Shown piece by piece: positions 1 to 12,200 of a stretch of 64,000 nucleotides of DNA (the stretch's first letter is position 1; each line of letters starts with the position of its first letter). The notes below the pieces were generated by a model that was not told the DNA's origin, made no database searches, and was given only the letters and a program-made list of their open reading frames with translations. The DNA comes from Atkinsonella hypoxylon (taxonomy: Eukaryota; Ascomycota; Sordariomycetes; Hypocreales; Clavicipitaceae), in contig JFHB01000062.1 in the NCBI GenBank assembly GCA_000729835.1, forward strand, positions 1 through 64,000, written 5' to 3'. The position numbers and the translations under genes were made by a program.

Positions 1-3000
1 ATATATTCTACTAAAAGCTATTCTTAAGAGAGACCTTATTAATAGTACTACAGTAACTTTAACGTTTAAGATAAAGGAATATAGACCTAAAAGAACTCTT
101 TATATACTAATTAAGAAGAGAATTATAGCCTAGCCTTTTAGAGTTTATACTATAAGAATATAACGCTTTATTAAGTAAGAAGAAGCTTTAAAAGACTAAG
201 TAAAAAGAAAAGGAAAGAAAGCTAAAGAAGATAGCTCTATAGATATAAAAGTATAGCTTTTTATATAATTATTTAAAGATATTTTTTAGAAAAAGATTAA
301 AGTTAGCTTATAAGATCTATACTAACTAATGCTTATATTTATAGAAGCAATAGAGAATAAATGCTTAATATAAGTAAATAGTGTTAATAAAGTCTATTAT
401 ATTAATAGAATAAGTGCTAAAGTTATACCTCTATATTTTATTCTAAGGAAGAGGTAAAGAATTAAGGAGTAGAAAGATTAATTAATTAATATTATTAAAA
501 TAATATTTACTATAGTTAAAGAGGTAATAGAAAACAATAAGGAAGATATTACTAATAAATATATAAAACAGCTGCTTAGTAGTATCTAGAAGGATTTATA
601 GAATATTATATAAAAATATATAGAAAATTATATTAAAGAGAAGAAGTTTATTATAAACCTATAGGTAAATACACTTTATATTAAAGGATTAAATAGTATT
701 TTAAAGCTAAAAGTAATTATAAGCTATTTATAGAACTTACCTTACCTTTAAGTATAACTTAAAAGCCTAAACTCTTTATTTATTAATAGTTTTATAGATT
801 ATAGTTTATAAGGGAATATTATTACTAAAAACCTTATTAAAGAGCTTAATTTAAAAATAACTCTAATAAAGTAAAAGACTACTACTATATCTTTTATATT
901 ATATAAGCTTATAATATTAAAAGAGGTAATAATAAAGCTATACCTTAAAAACGTTTAAACGCTAATTTACTTTTATATTATACTAAAGTCTTTATATATA
1001 TAATTAATCCTTAAAATGCCTTTTATATATATAGCTAAAGTTACCTTTAAGTATAGTAATAAAGAAGGTAAGCTTCTCTTAAAGTACTGTTTTAGTAATA
1101 TTATATTAGTCTTAAGGGTTACTAAAAGTATTAAATAGAAAACTACAATAGATAAAGCAATAGCTACTAGTGTTAATTTAATCTTAATTAATAAGTTATT
1201 TAAGGATTTAGTTTATAATTAAATAGTTAAAGAGGGTCTTAAAGCTAAGTTAAATAATAATAAAGAGCTAGTGCCTATAATAAAGAATAAAGGTATAGCT
1301 ATTATTAACCTTATAATAAAGGGAATAGCTAATTAGTATAGAAGCTAACTTAAAGAGGCTGTAAAGAAGATTTAGCCCTTAAGGCAATTATAACTAATTA
1401 ATTTAAAGGTAAATATATTATATAAGTAGAAAGCTAATAAAATTCTACTAAAAGATAATATTCCTTTAGATAAGTTTACACTTAATAGAGACCTTAAGTA
1501 GAAATAGAAGAAGTAGAAAGAGGCAAAAGTATACTTAAATAAATTAGAAAAATACACTAAATATATTATAGAAAGATTTAGTAAAAAACCCTAAGGATTC
1601 TAAATAATAAAAAAGCACTTAAATTAAATAGTTAAATAAGTATAAAAATATTTAATAGTAGAAAAAGTTAATGTTTTTAAGGAAATTCTCTATAACTAAA
1701 AGGTAGCACTAATGTAGAACTTATTAGAGTATAGAAAGATTAATCCCTTAGTTATACTGCCTTAAGTTATTTATATTATTACTTATAGAGCTTAGAAAGT
1801 AAAGTTAATACTAATACCTATTAGCCTATAAGAGAGACTAGTTAATTTATTAAAAAAGAAGCTTTAGTATAGGTTATTAAAAGAGAGCTATAGATCTTAT
1901 AGAAACCCTTACTTTTTAGTAATAAAGAAGAATAAAGAGATATAGCTAGTGCTATTTATAATAGCTTACAATAAGATTATAATATAGAATATCTATATTC
2001 TAGAAGAAGTAAAGACTTTTAGCGAAGAATTTAGAATATATAAAATACTTTTAGTTATTAATTTACTATTAAGCTATAATTAAGTGCTACTTATAGAGAA
2101 AAGTAGAGACTTAATAATAATTTTAATAGTAATAGAGCTTCTATAACTTTATATACTTCCTTAAGAAGTAACTAACTTTATTACTTAATTTATTTAAATA
2201 GTAAAAAGAATTCTTTTTAATCTAATTTCTTACACTTATAAGCCTTTCTTAAACAATATTACAGTAAAAAGCTTTACTACTATATATAATAGAGAGAAAG
2301 TGTTGCTTAATATATAAAGATATATTATAGAATATTTAATTAACATTAATAAAGTTCTTATTAATATTAAGCTAGCTAATTGCACTATATTTACTATAAA
2401 ATTAAAGCTATACTAGAAAACTATAGAGATTATTAGATTTATATATAGTACTAATAGAAGAAAACCTTTAGAAGTAAAAGTAATAAAGATTTTAGAGTAA
2501 ATAGAGTATAAGAATATTTTTAAGGTTAAATTCTTTCTTAAGCTTATAAGCTATTATTATATTTAGGTATAGCATTACTTTATAAAAGCTAAGCCTTTTA
2601 TAATCTTACTTAAGAAGAGTGCTAAGTAAACTTAAGGACTAAACTAGAAGAACGCTATAGAGGTCCTTAAGTATATAATAATAACTACACTAGTTCTTAT
2701 AATAATTAATCTTAGCCTAAGCGCTAAAGAAATTATATTAATAGTTAATATAAGCTTAAAAGAATAGAGAGCAGTTTTAATGTAAATTATTAATAAGCAA
2801 TAATACTCTATATAATATAAAAGTAAATATTAGAGCAATTTAGAAATTAAGTATAATAGAATAAAGCAGAAATATAGAGCTATTATCTATATATTAAGAA
2901 GGCTATAAATTTATCTCTATAGAGTTCCCTTTACTCTAGAGACTAATTCTTAGGTACTTATATATTAGCTTAATAGCGCTATTAATAATGTTTTAAGCGC

Positions 3001-5045
3001 GCTTATTATATAATAGATTAGTTATATTATACTGTTTAATTTTACAGCTAGGTATATTTTAGGAGAAAAGAATAAAATAGCTAATACTTTATTATATAAA
3101 GAAGGTAGGCCTTTTAATGCATTAAATTAAGTAGCTAAAGAGAACATTAAAGATTTTATTAACCTATAGCTTAACATTAATAAGATCTAGCTATATAATA
3201 GAGTATACTACACTCTTAGAACTTAATAAATTATAGATTTCCTTTTAATGTTATAAAGACTATTTAATCTAAATAAGAGTAAGTATAAGTAACTTTATAT
3301 AAGTACTAAGCAATACTTCTTAGATAAAGGCCTATTATAGAAGAGACTAACTAGTATAATAAAGGGTTCTACTTTAGTTATTAAAGACTTAATGCAATAG
3401 AAGAAGATTATTAAGGCTTTATATAAGTAAATAGGTTATAAAGGTATAGAAGTTATATTTTAAGTAGTTAGAATTAAGTACTTTTAGAAAGAACTCTAGA
3501 ATATAGTTTAAGTAATAATTTTCTATTATAAAGTATACTAAAAGTTTACTTCTTAAAGACCTAAAGAATTATTAATACTAGTAGCTTTAAGTAACTTAAT
3601 AAGTAAGATATATATTAATATCTAATATATACTACTTAATTATAGTTTTAAGTACCTTTTAGAAGTAAAATATAACCTTACTAGATAGATAGAAGCACGC
3701 TCTATATAGTATACTAATGTTGTAGCTATTTAGAAGTTCTTAATAAAACTAATTATATAATTTAAAGTCTTCTAATTTCTAGTTTTTAATAAAAGGCTAG
3801 AAATATATAGAAATCTTAAAAAAGCAGTTAAAGCTATTAAGATTAAAGAGATTAAGATATTAATGTATAATCTAAAAGCTAATTTACCTATTAAAGCTAG
3901 TTATTAAACGCTTATATTTACTCTTTTAAAGATAAAAGGTTTTAATAGAAAGTAGTTTAAATTGCTAAATAAGGCACTATTAGTAGACTATATAGCTATA
4001 TAAGTATTATATAGTAAATCTACTTTCTACTTAATTTATAGTTAGAAGCTTATTCTTCCTTTAGAAGTTAAATTTCCTACTTAGAGGTTAATTAATTAGT
4101 TAGAAGTTATAATAATATAGAATCTCTTTAAAGTAAGAGTTAAAATGCTAAAATAAAAGAAAGTAAATATTTAGAAGGCTTATATAAAAGTCTTTATATT
4201 TAGGTAATGCTTAACTAATTAAATAAACTAAAACTAAGAGGTATTATTGTAAAAGAAGAAAGATTAATTAGTTCTAGAAGATTTAGTCTTTATATATAAT
4301 ATATAAAGGGTTATAGATATATTAATAAAGAAGAAGTTAGTAATATAATAGAATAGTTCTTTTAAAGTGTATAGCTAAGTAAAAGTTACTAGTGCTTACT
4401 ATTTAAAGACCCTAAATAGTATAGTGCTTAATAAAACTATTTCTAGAGATTATATTAAGAAGTTTAGGCTTAATCTAAAGGGATAGTAGACTTTTACTGC
4501 TAATAAATAGCTTTATACTCTACAATATACTGCTTAGTATAGTAAAGATACTAGCAACTTTAAGTAAAACGCTAATAAATTGCAACCTACTAATGCCTAG
4601 TATAATATATTAAATTAAATAGTTTCTAAGAACTATATATTATAGCTATACTAAAAAGAGGATTTTAAGGATAATAACGCTAAAGTAAACCTTTTACTAT
4701 AATATTATCTAAAGTATATAATAGAAGTTTATCTACTAGTAATACCTAAAGAAAAGCATAGAAGCTATAAAGAGATTAATAACATTATTTAATCTTAGTA
4801 ATTTGCCTATAACTTTACTAAAATATATAACTTATTATAGCTTTTATAAAAGCTAATGCTGTAGTCTCTATATCTTTAGCTTTAGAGAGAAAAGAGATTA
4901 AGTTTATTTATTTATATATTTAAAACTAACTAAGATTTAATAATAGTATATTAAGATTATTTAGAGATTTAAAGCTAATTAGAATTAAGACTATAAACCT
5001 AGATTAAATAGAATATATAAAAAGTTTTTAAAAACTACTAAAAAT
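1..5045 (+). pseudogene. Gypsy C gag-pol polyprotein, 5'-partial, RIP-inactivated
   Basis: Ty3/Gypsy polyprotein entering from the left edge. Reading TAA/TAG as former Gln or Trp gives, in order, a protease-like segment near 771-845 (FIDYSL.GNIITKNL), reverse transcriptase about 1840-2500 (NPYFLVIKKNKE near its start), RNase H about 2720-3060 (ending near FTLETNS), an integrase zinc/core region from about 3200 (YFLDKGLL; later EARSI.YTN) and an integrase C-terminal module about 4030-4470 (FYLIYSQKLILPLEVKFPT; later DLVLIYNIQR and DYIKKF). The same frame stays coding-like for about 190 more codons, to near 5045, giving an unusual C-terminal extension. I see no chromodomain. Dozens of in-frame stops make it non-functional. 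The gag start and both LTRs are not visible. Family assignment rests on domain order and motif recognition. Confidence 0.8.
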
Positions 5046-7202
5046 AAGTATAGTTTTATTCTATTTTAACTAAAGAGGCTACTTAGCTTTTACTCTTTTT
5101 TTATTTTTTTTTATCTTTTAACTTAAGTAATTTATACCTAATCTTTTAGCGAAATTCTAGCAGTCTTAATATTTAAAGAAAAAAGTAAGGAATATTAACT
5201 GCTATAAAGAGAGAAAGATCCTTATAAAGAACCTTCTAGAGCCTTAAAAGAATAAATAGTTAATCTATTTAGTCTTTACCCTAGAATATTATAAAAGGAG
5301 TATTATAGTAAATCTAGCTATAGTTACTATAACCTTTTGTAAATTACTACTTACAGCTTGCAGCAGTAAAGCTACTCTAGATATAATTACTATATAAGCT
5401 ACTATAAATATCCTTAAGAGAGGTATAGCTATAAAATAGAAAGTAGATATATTTCTTAAATAAGGTAACTGTTTAAAGATATATATTAGTATAATAAGAG
5501 CAAAATACACTATTCTCTTTACTAAAGAATAAGATTAAAAGGGCTTTATAGCGCTCTTAATAATTAGTAAGTGTATAATAGAAATATCTATAAGAATAAG
5601 CTATTTTAGTTAGAATAAAGATAAAGTTCTTAACGTTTAATTCTAGCGTAACCTTATATAAAAGAAAGCCTTCTTTTATAGTGCTATTAATAAATTAAGC
5701 CTTAAGATTCTAATTATAAAAGAATTTAATAGCTCTTAGAGGTATATTAGGTATAGAACTCTATTAAAAAGTAACTTTAGTGTATATTAAGTATTTACTA
5801 GCATTAATATTATTGCCTCTATAGACTTAAAGCTTAAAGGTAAATTTATACTAAAGAGATAAGGTTTATTAGTATAATAAGAGAATAGAAATATAATTAA
5901 AAGCTTTTTTATAAAAGACTTACTATATTAATAAGCGTTATTAAAGAAAAGATATTTATTTAACTATTTTAAGAGAGAGTAACCTAATAAAAGAGAGTAA
6001 TAAAAGGGATTCTTCTACTAATAATATTCTATATATTTATAAGATCTTTATAGTTTTAAGGAAGCTTTTTAGCTATAATTAAATAATTAAAGATACTAAT
6101 AAAGATAATAAGAAAGAGGCTATATAGAAAGGTAGTTATAAGAAGAAAAAAAGAAGATAAATATAATTAGTTAAGGAGAATATTATAAATTACTTAATAA
6201 GTTTATAGCTATTAAAGTCTTAGTATATATTTACTATTAGCCTCTACTAAATTACAATAATTATAGATAGCTATTAACTAAGGATTTATTAAGATAATAC
6301 TAGCTATAATATAGCCTATATTTTTACTCTCTTTCTCTCTTTATTCCTTTATTCTTATAATATTTTTATTATAAGTATCTACTTAAGCTCCTTTTTACCT
6401 TTAATTTTTTAAAAGCTATTTAATCTCTACTATTAAAATAGAAAATAAATACTAGAAACCTATTTCTAAGACTAGCTTTAGAGTTATATATAAGGGATAA
6501 ATATATTACTTTAGAACGTTAAGGAACCTACTAATATACTATATTATAGTGTAAGTCTATAAGCTAATTAGTAATTTCTTTTATATAGAAGAGTAAGATT
6601 AAGTAGATTTACCTCTTAAGAAGCTCTATAAGCGCTAGCTACCTCTCTTTTAGTAACGTTTTAAGTAGCTTCCTTTTAGCTTACTACTTTATTAGAATTA
6701 TAATTTAAATAACTTTAGGCTTATAGAGTTAATATAGCTTAGCTAAAGTTTAGTAGTTTAGTTTAATTATCTTAATAATATTTATAGCTTTCTAATAAAG
6801 TTCTTTAAGTAAGAGACTTATTGTAAATAGTTAGATTAATTCTAGCTTACTGCTATAGTAAGGATTATTACTTATAGGATTAAGTGTGCAGTAGTTATCT
6901 TTAAGGAGTCTTTTATAATTAATATAGAAAAGATAAACTAAAGTAAGATTATAAGACTTATAGGTTAAAAGGTATATAGAATTAAAGATAGGTTTTAACT
7001 TATTTTCTACTATTATAATATAAGCTATAACTCTTCTACTTTATATAATAAAATAAGTAGGTAAAGACTTATTACTAGCTTTCTTTTCTTTAATAACTAC
7101 TAAACTTATTTTATCTTTAATTGCTTAAAGAGATACTATTATTACTTTAATATAGAACCTAAAGGTAGAATTAAAAGGTTTAAAGCTACAGTCTATAGTT
7201 AA
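5046..7202. other. AT-rich degenerate sequence, no recognised gene
   Basis: A T-rich tract lies at about 5090-5120, just after the Gypsy C frame. A plus-strand frame at about 5521-5990 looks weakly coding-like if TAA/TAG are read as Gln/Trp, with stretches such as KILIIKEFNSS and IIASIDLKLKGKF, but I recognise no family. A pyrimidine-rich tract lies at about 6310-6420. I found no LTR pair, terminal repeat or tandem array. It may be the 3' end of Gypsy C plus another decayed element. Confidence 0.4.
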
Positions 7203-8434
7203 GTATAAACTTTATAGCTCCTTTAGTATCTATACCTATTCTAGGCAATTTTAGTACTATATTATAAGTAAAAGAGCAACTAGGAATATAGATATACTTA
7301 TTTATCCTTCTTAATATAGACGCTTTATTGTTTAGTTAGATATCTTCTAATTAATCTTATTAGCAATAGCTTATATAATATACCTTACACTTAATATAGT
7401 AACTATAGAATTACTTAAACGTTAAAGAATAAATTTAAACTATACCTTTATAATTAAGTTATAACTAATAACTCTATTAATTAGTCTTATAACTACTGTA
7501 AAGGTACTAATAGGGTTATAATAGTTCTATATATAATAGCAGTAAATAAGCTTAGTTTTATAAATAAATATACAGTTATTAAAAAAGCTAAGACTATAGG
7601 CTTTAACCTTAGCTACCTCTAGGAAGATACTATAAAGCGTTTTATCTTAAGATATTACTTATAGATAATTAGTAGTAGAATTCCTATTCTAAAGGAGCTT
7701 AATGCCTAGAAATTTACCTTAAGCAATTATAATTAAGTAATTAAATAGTTAATAGAGGTTAATAGATAAATACTTATATAACTTTAGGAGAATTAGTTTG
7801 TTGCTACTGTTTAGTTTAATAGCAATCCTATTATCTATAATAGAACTATTAAAGCAGCAATAACAGTAAGAGAATAGCGTTTACATTTTTTAATGTAGAT
7901 AAGTAAGCCTAGCTAGGCTCTTATACATTATAAGCTACTTCCTTTTGTATAAAAGAAGTCTTTAATTATAACGTTTAAGGTACTACTACAGCTTATAACT
8001 AATTTATAAAGCTCTTTATTGTTACTACTGCTAAACAATTTAGAGGTTTCTACTGGAATTTCCAGTATACTGTAAGATCTTACGTAAAAAGATTAAATAG
8101 AATCTTACAGTAAGGACTAGCTTCTGCAATAATTATAGGACTTAAAGTATTAGCTGCTGTCTTTACGTTTTATAGAGCTGTTAGCGTAGAAGTAGAAATC
8201 TAGGTAAAGGGATAAAGAGATTATAAGGGCAATAAAACAAGCGCTTAAAGCTAGAGAATACTACACTATAAAGGATTAAATAGAAGCATTAGCTTAAAGA
8301 TATATTGCTAAACAACCTATAATAGCCTATAATTCTGTTACTAATATAAACCTTAGTGTTATACTGCTAGCTCTCTTCTATTCTAGCGCTTAGCAAGAGA
8401 TAATTAAGGCAAATAAAAGACACTATTTAATTAT
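7203..8434 (+). pseudogene. Unidentified RIP-degraded coding region, cut by Copia A1
   Basis: One plus-strand frame stays coding-like for roughly 410 codons. Its interruptions are TAA/TAG at positions compatible with Gln or Trp. Readable stretches include YTVIKKAKTIGFNLSYL near 7569, FNSNPIIYNRTIKAAITV near 7815, a leucine run with LLNNLEVSTGISSIL near 8020, and, in the same frame, RAIKQALKAREYYTIKD and RYIAKQPIIAYNSVTNINLS between about 8220 and 8350. The frame runs straight into the A1 LTR at 8435 and its continuation is not seen elsewhere in the window. I do not recognise the family. A transposon-encoded protein is as likely as a host gene. The start is not defined; 7203 is only where the frame becomes convincing. 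Confidence 0.45.
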
Positions 8435-9125
8435 TATTGAAAATAATAGGGATTACAGGACTAGATAGAAGAGGGTAGTGGTCTCTTATATTTAGTACCT
8501 GTAATTGCTCCTAGCAATTATCACGTAGTGGAAGCAGCAGCGGCCTAAATCAAGCTGTAGTGTATAGTATAGATCACGTAGAGGCAACAGATAACTGTAA
8601 TAGTGGTATCTTTATATTGAGAGCGCTGTAACGAACAGTAAGGGTAGGATCTTAAATCTTTCTAGTCCCTTATAGACCCTCTAACTATATTAGCGGGCTG
8701 TAGTCGCTAGAAGGGGCTTATAGGCTACTTTATAATTTCCGCAAAAAGATTTACTATATAAAAACAAAAAAATCAACTCACGGCTATACAAACGAGAAAC
8801 CTATATATACAATTTAATAAATTCTACTAATAGTAAACAACCCTTATAAGCAACTCTATCTAACAATTATACTATTAAATAGCCCTAATTCTTAGCTTTT
8901 AAATAATATACTTCTTAAATTTCTACTATTACTAGTTGTAGAGAAAAACGCTGTTAAAGCTAACTATAGGTTAGGCAACTTTACCTTAGTTAAATCTAGA
9001 TGTTTTGCATCTAGTAACAGCAATATCTCTACTAAAAATTAACGTAACAAGACCTAATAAGGGTCACGTAATAGAGCAACTAGTAGGCATAAAAATAGGC
9101 TATATAGGGTAGCTTATTTTTAACA
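8435..9125 (-). repeat. Copia A1 3' LTR
   Basis: A 691 bp LTR, on the plus strand running from TATTGAAAAT to ATTTTTAACA. It matches the other Copia A LTRs along its length. The inner stem near 8465-8495 carries a small deletion relative to other copies (atagaagag instead of atatctaagag). Confidence 0.92.
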
Positions 9126-9135
9126 CTCCCTCTAG
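9126..9135 (-). other. Copia A1 polypurine tract
   Basis: Reads CTAGAGGGAG on the minus strand and abuts the 3' LTR start (TGTTAAAAAT). It is the usual plus-strand primer position and is identical in A2, A3, A4 and A5. Confidence 0.75.
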
Positions 9136-9299
9136 AAATGTAAGAAGTAACTAGTTCTATAAGCAACTTAGCTCCTTTAAAGGATATCTAAGTTAGAATT
9201 AACCAACGAAATACAGTACTAATAACAGAACTAAATAATATAACTAATAACATAACTAATTCTAGCAATTCTAGGGTAGTTATAGTTGAATATAACTAG

Positions 9300-12200
9300 T
9301 TATTGTTAATTGTTTTTATTGTTTTCGATTTTTAACTGTTTTTCGTTGCTTTTCGATTTTTTAAGTGTTTTTATTGCTTTTATAAGCTAACTAGAAAGCT
9401 CTAGTAACTTAATAAATTGTTAATGCTTTTAAATAGCAAGAGGCTTAGTTAGGCTATCTGCTAGCATTTAATTTGTATTAATATAACTAACCTTAGCTAT
9501 ACCTTTACGAATCTTTTCCCTAATGTAGTTAAACTTTAAAAGGGTGTGCTTAGTCCTACTATACAACGTTAGGTTGTAAGCAGTAACTATAGCGCCTTAA
9601 TTATTACACCTAATAGGAATAGGAGGGGTTAAAGGCAGCTTTATCTCCTTAAAAAGGCTGTAGAGCTACTCTAATTCCTTAATAGCTTTAGATAATGCAT
9701 TAGATTCTACTTCTAAAGTGGAAAGAGCAATAGTACTAGCTTTCTTCGATTTCTAGCTAATAGGTCCACTAGCTAGCTTATATAAATAAGTATAGGTTAA
9801 TTTAGAAGAGACTTTATTACCAGCAAAATCGCTATTGCAATAACTAAGGAGGGTTTTAAGTACTTCTTTAGAGCTAGAAGCTTTAGAAGAAGACCCTAGT
9901 GGTATAGAATGCTTATAAATAATAGCAAAGCTTCTAGTACCACTTAAGTACCTTAGGAGGTGCTTAGAGGCGTTTAGGTGCTCTATATAGGGCTTAGCTA
10001 GGAAGGTTGATAGCTACTAAACAGAAAAAGCAATATTAGCCCTATTTAGCAACATTAGGTACATTATAGTGCCTATTATGCTCTAATAAAGCTTATAATT
10101 GGATTTTAAGAGGAGTTTTATAACTAGTTGCTTTAGAATTCCTAGCTGTATAGAGATAGAAGCTAGCTTAGCATCTAGCATTTTAAATCTTTCTAGGGCT
10201 TTAAGGATGTATTAAGATTAATAGATTTTAATAGATCTTTTAGACCTATTATAGGTGATTTAAACGCCTAGGAAGAATTCTGCTAGTCCTCTATCTTCTA
10301 TTAGATAAGCTTAATTTAGCAGCTTTTTAAGCTTATTAATGTATTATAAATCAGGCCTAATTAGAAGACAGTTATCTACATAAGTAGCAATATATATAGA
10401 TGTAGCTAGGTTATAAAAGACTGCTAGGTCTAATATAAGAGGTTTAAATCTATGCTTTTAAAGTAATTCTATTAGAATTTACTGCTATTCTCTAGGACTT
10501 TGCTTTAGACTATAGAGGGATTTTTCTAGCTTAATTACTTGCTCTTTAGAGGGCTTATAATTACAGCTTTTTAGTAGCTTAGCTACTAATAGCGTTGCTT
10601 CTGCAAATTCAACGAATCTATCTGGGATTTCTATATAAATAGCTTCCTTTAGCTTACTATTTAAAAACGCTTCTATAAAGTTAATTTGCTTAACTTCCTA
10701 GTTATTAAAAGCTGCAAGGGCTAATAATATACGCTAGCTAGGAGGAATACTAGTTGCAGTAAAGGTCTTTAGATAGTCTTAACCTTCTATTTGCATAAAT
10801 CCCTTAGCAATAAGGCGGGCCTTATATTTAATAGGATTATTTTCTTTATCCTTTTTAAGCCTATAAATAAGCCTATTCTTTAGAACTCTTTAGCCCTTAG
10901 GTACTTAGTCTTTCCCTATAAATTTGAAGGTTCTAGCAGCTAATAGCTGCTTAAATTCGCTATAGGTAGCTTTTATCTAATGCTGCTTAGCAGAGCTTTT
11001 TAGGGCTTGCTTCTATATATTAGGAAGTTTATCCTTACTATTAGAAGTAATAGCTGCTTTAGTTCTAGCCTTAAAGCATAGATCCTTAATTAAGGAAAAT
11101 ATGTCTCCATCTAAATCCATAGCATTAGCATTAGCTTCAGCTTCTATAGGTTCTATATTAGCCTAAGGGGCTTCTATAGATATAGGGGCTTTAGGGGCCT
11201 CTACAGCTTCTATAGGGTTGCTTAGTAGAAGAGCTTAATCTACAGGTTCTAGTGGATAATTCGGCACATCTAGATGACTAGGATAAGGATACTTAGGAGT
11301 ATAATTATCTTCTAATTGCTGCTAGTTATTGATTTCTCCCTCTAAAGGATTATCCACTATAGAACCAATAGGAACCTTAGGGATGCCCTATAAAATAGAA
11401 CCTATTCCTTCTATAATTTTAACGAAGCTAGTCTTTATAATAGCTTGTTTAGAGGGGATATATATTAAATATACATTAGAACCTAGCGTAGCTAAAAGTC
11501 TACTAGGAATAGTTCTTTTAGCTAGCTTCTGCAACCTAGATCTCTGTTCTAATAGAATTAGAACTTCGCAATAGAAGCCTATAGCTCTAATTTTGGAAAA
11601 ATCAGGCTTATAGGTCTTAGAAGGCTCTAAATTAGCTAAATATAGCTGTTTAGAACTTAGTAGTTTAGTACTATTCGTAGTAGTATTAACTAAATCCACT
11701 ATAGCAGGAAGGATGTAAGACTATAGATACAGAGGTAATTGTAACCACTATAGAGTAGCACGTAAACGGTCTAGAAGTACCCTTATAGCTCTCTCTATTA
11801 GCCTATTCTGTTTGTAAATATAGGGGCAAGAGGTGCTAAAGTAAATACCCTTAGAAGATAGCTAAGCTTGCAACCTAGTATTAATTTCTGTACTACTATT
11901 AAAATAAAGGTGTTTAGGGTAGCAGTTATACTGGTTTTTTAATTCCTTAAAGAAGCCTTTAATACAGCTATAGAGAGTAGAACTCTCTTTATTAGCTAGA
12001 TTAAAAGACTACTTATACTGTAATTTTCTATTAATTAGAAAAAGAACTAGAGGCCTCTTATTGTGCAGTATAGGCTCTATTTTAACAGTATCTCCCTCTA
12101 TAATATCTAAACATCTAGGGGGGTTAAGAATAGCATACTTGCTAGGTCTTCTAACAGCTTTAGCTTAGTTATAAGCTAGGCAGTTAAAATCCTTTTCCTT

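Noticed and set aside
1372..1557. 61-codon minus-strand frame rich in Phe/Tyr
   Set aside because: It lies opposite the Gypsy C pol frame and is its shadow.
5289..5510. Hydrophobic 73-codon minus-strand frame
   Set aside because: Ile/Leu/Tyr-rich composition is what AT-rich RIP DNA gives by chance; no motif or neighbour supports it.
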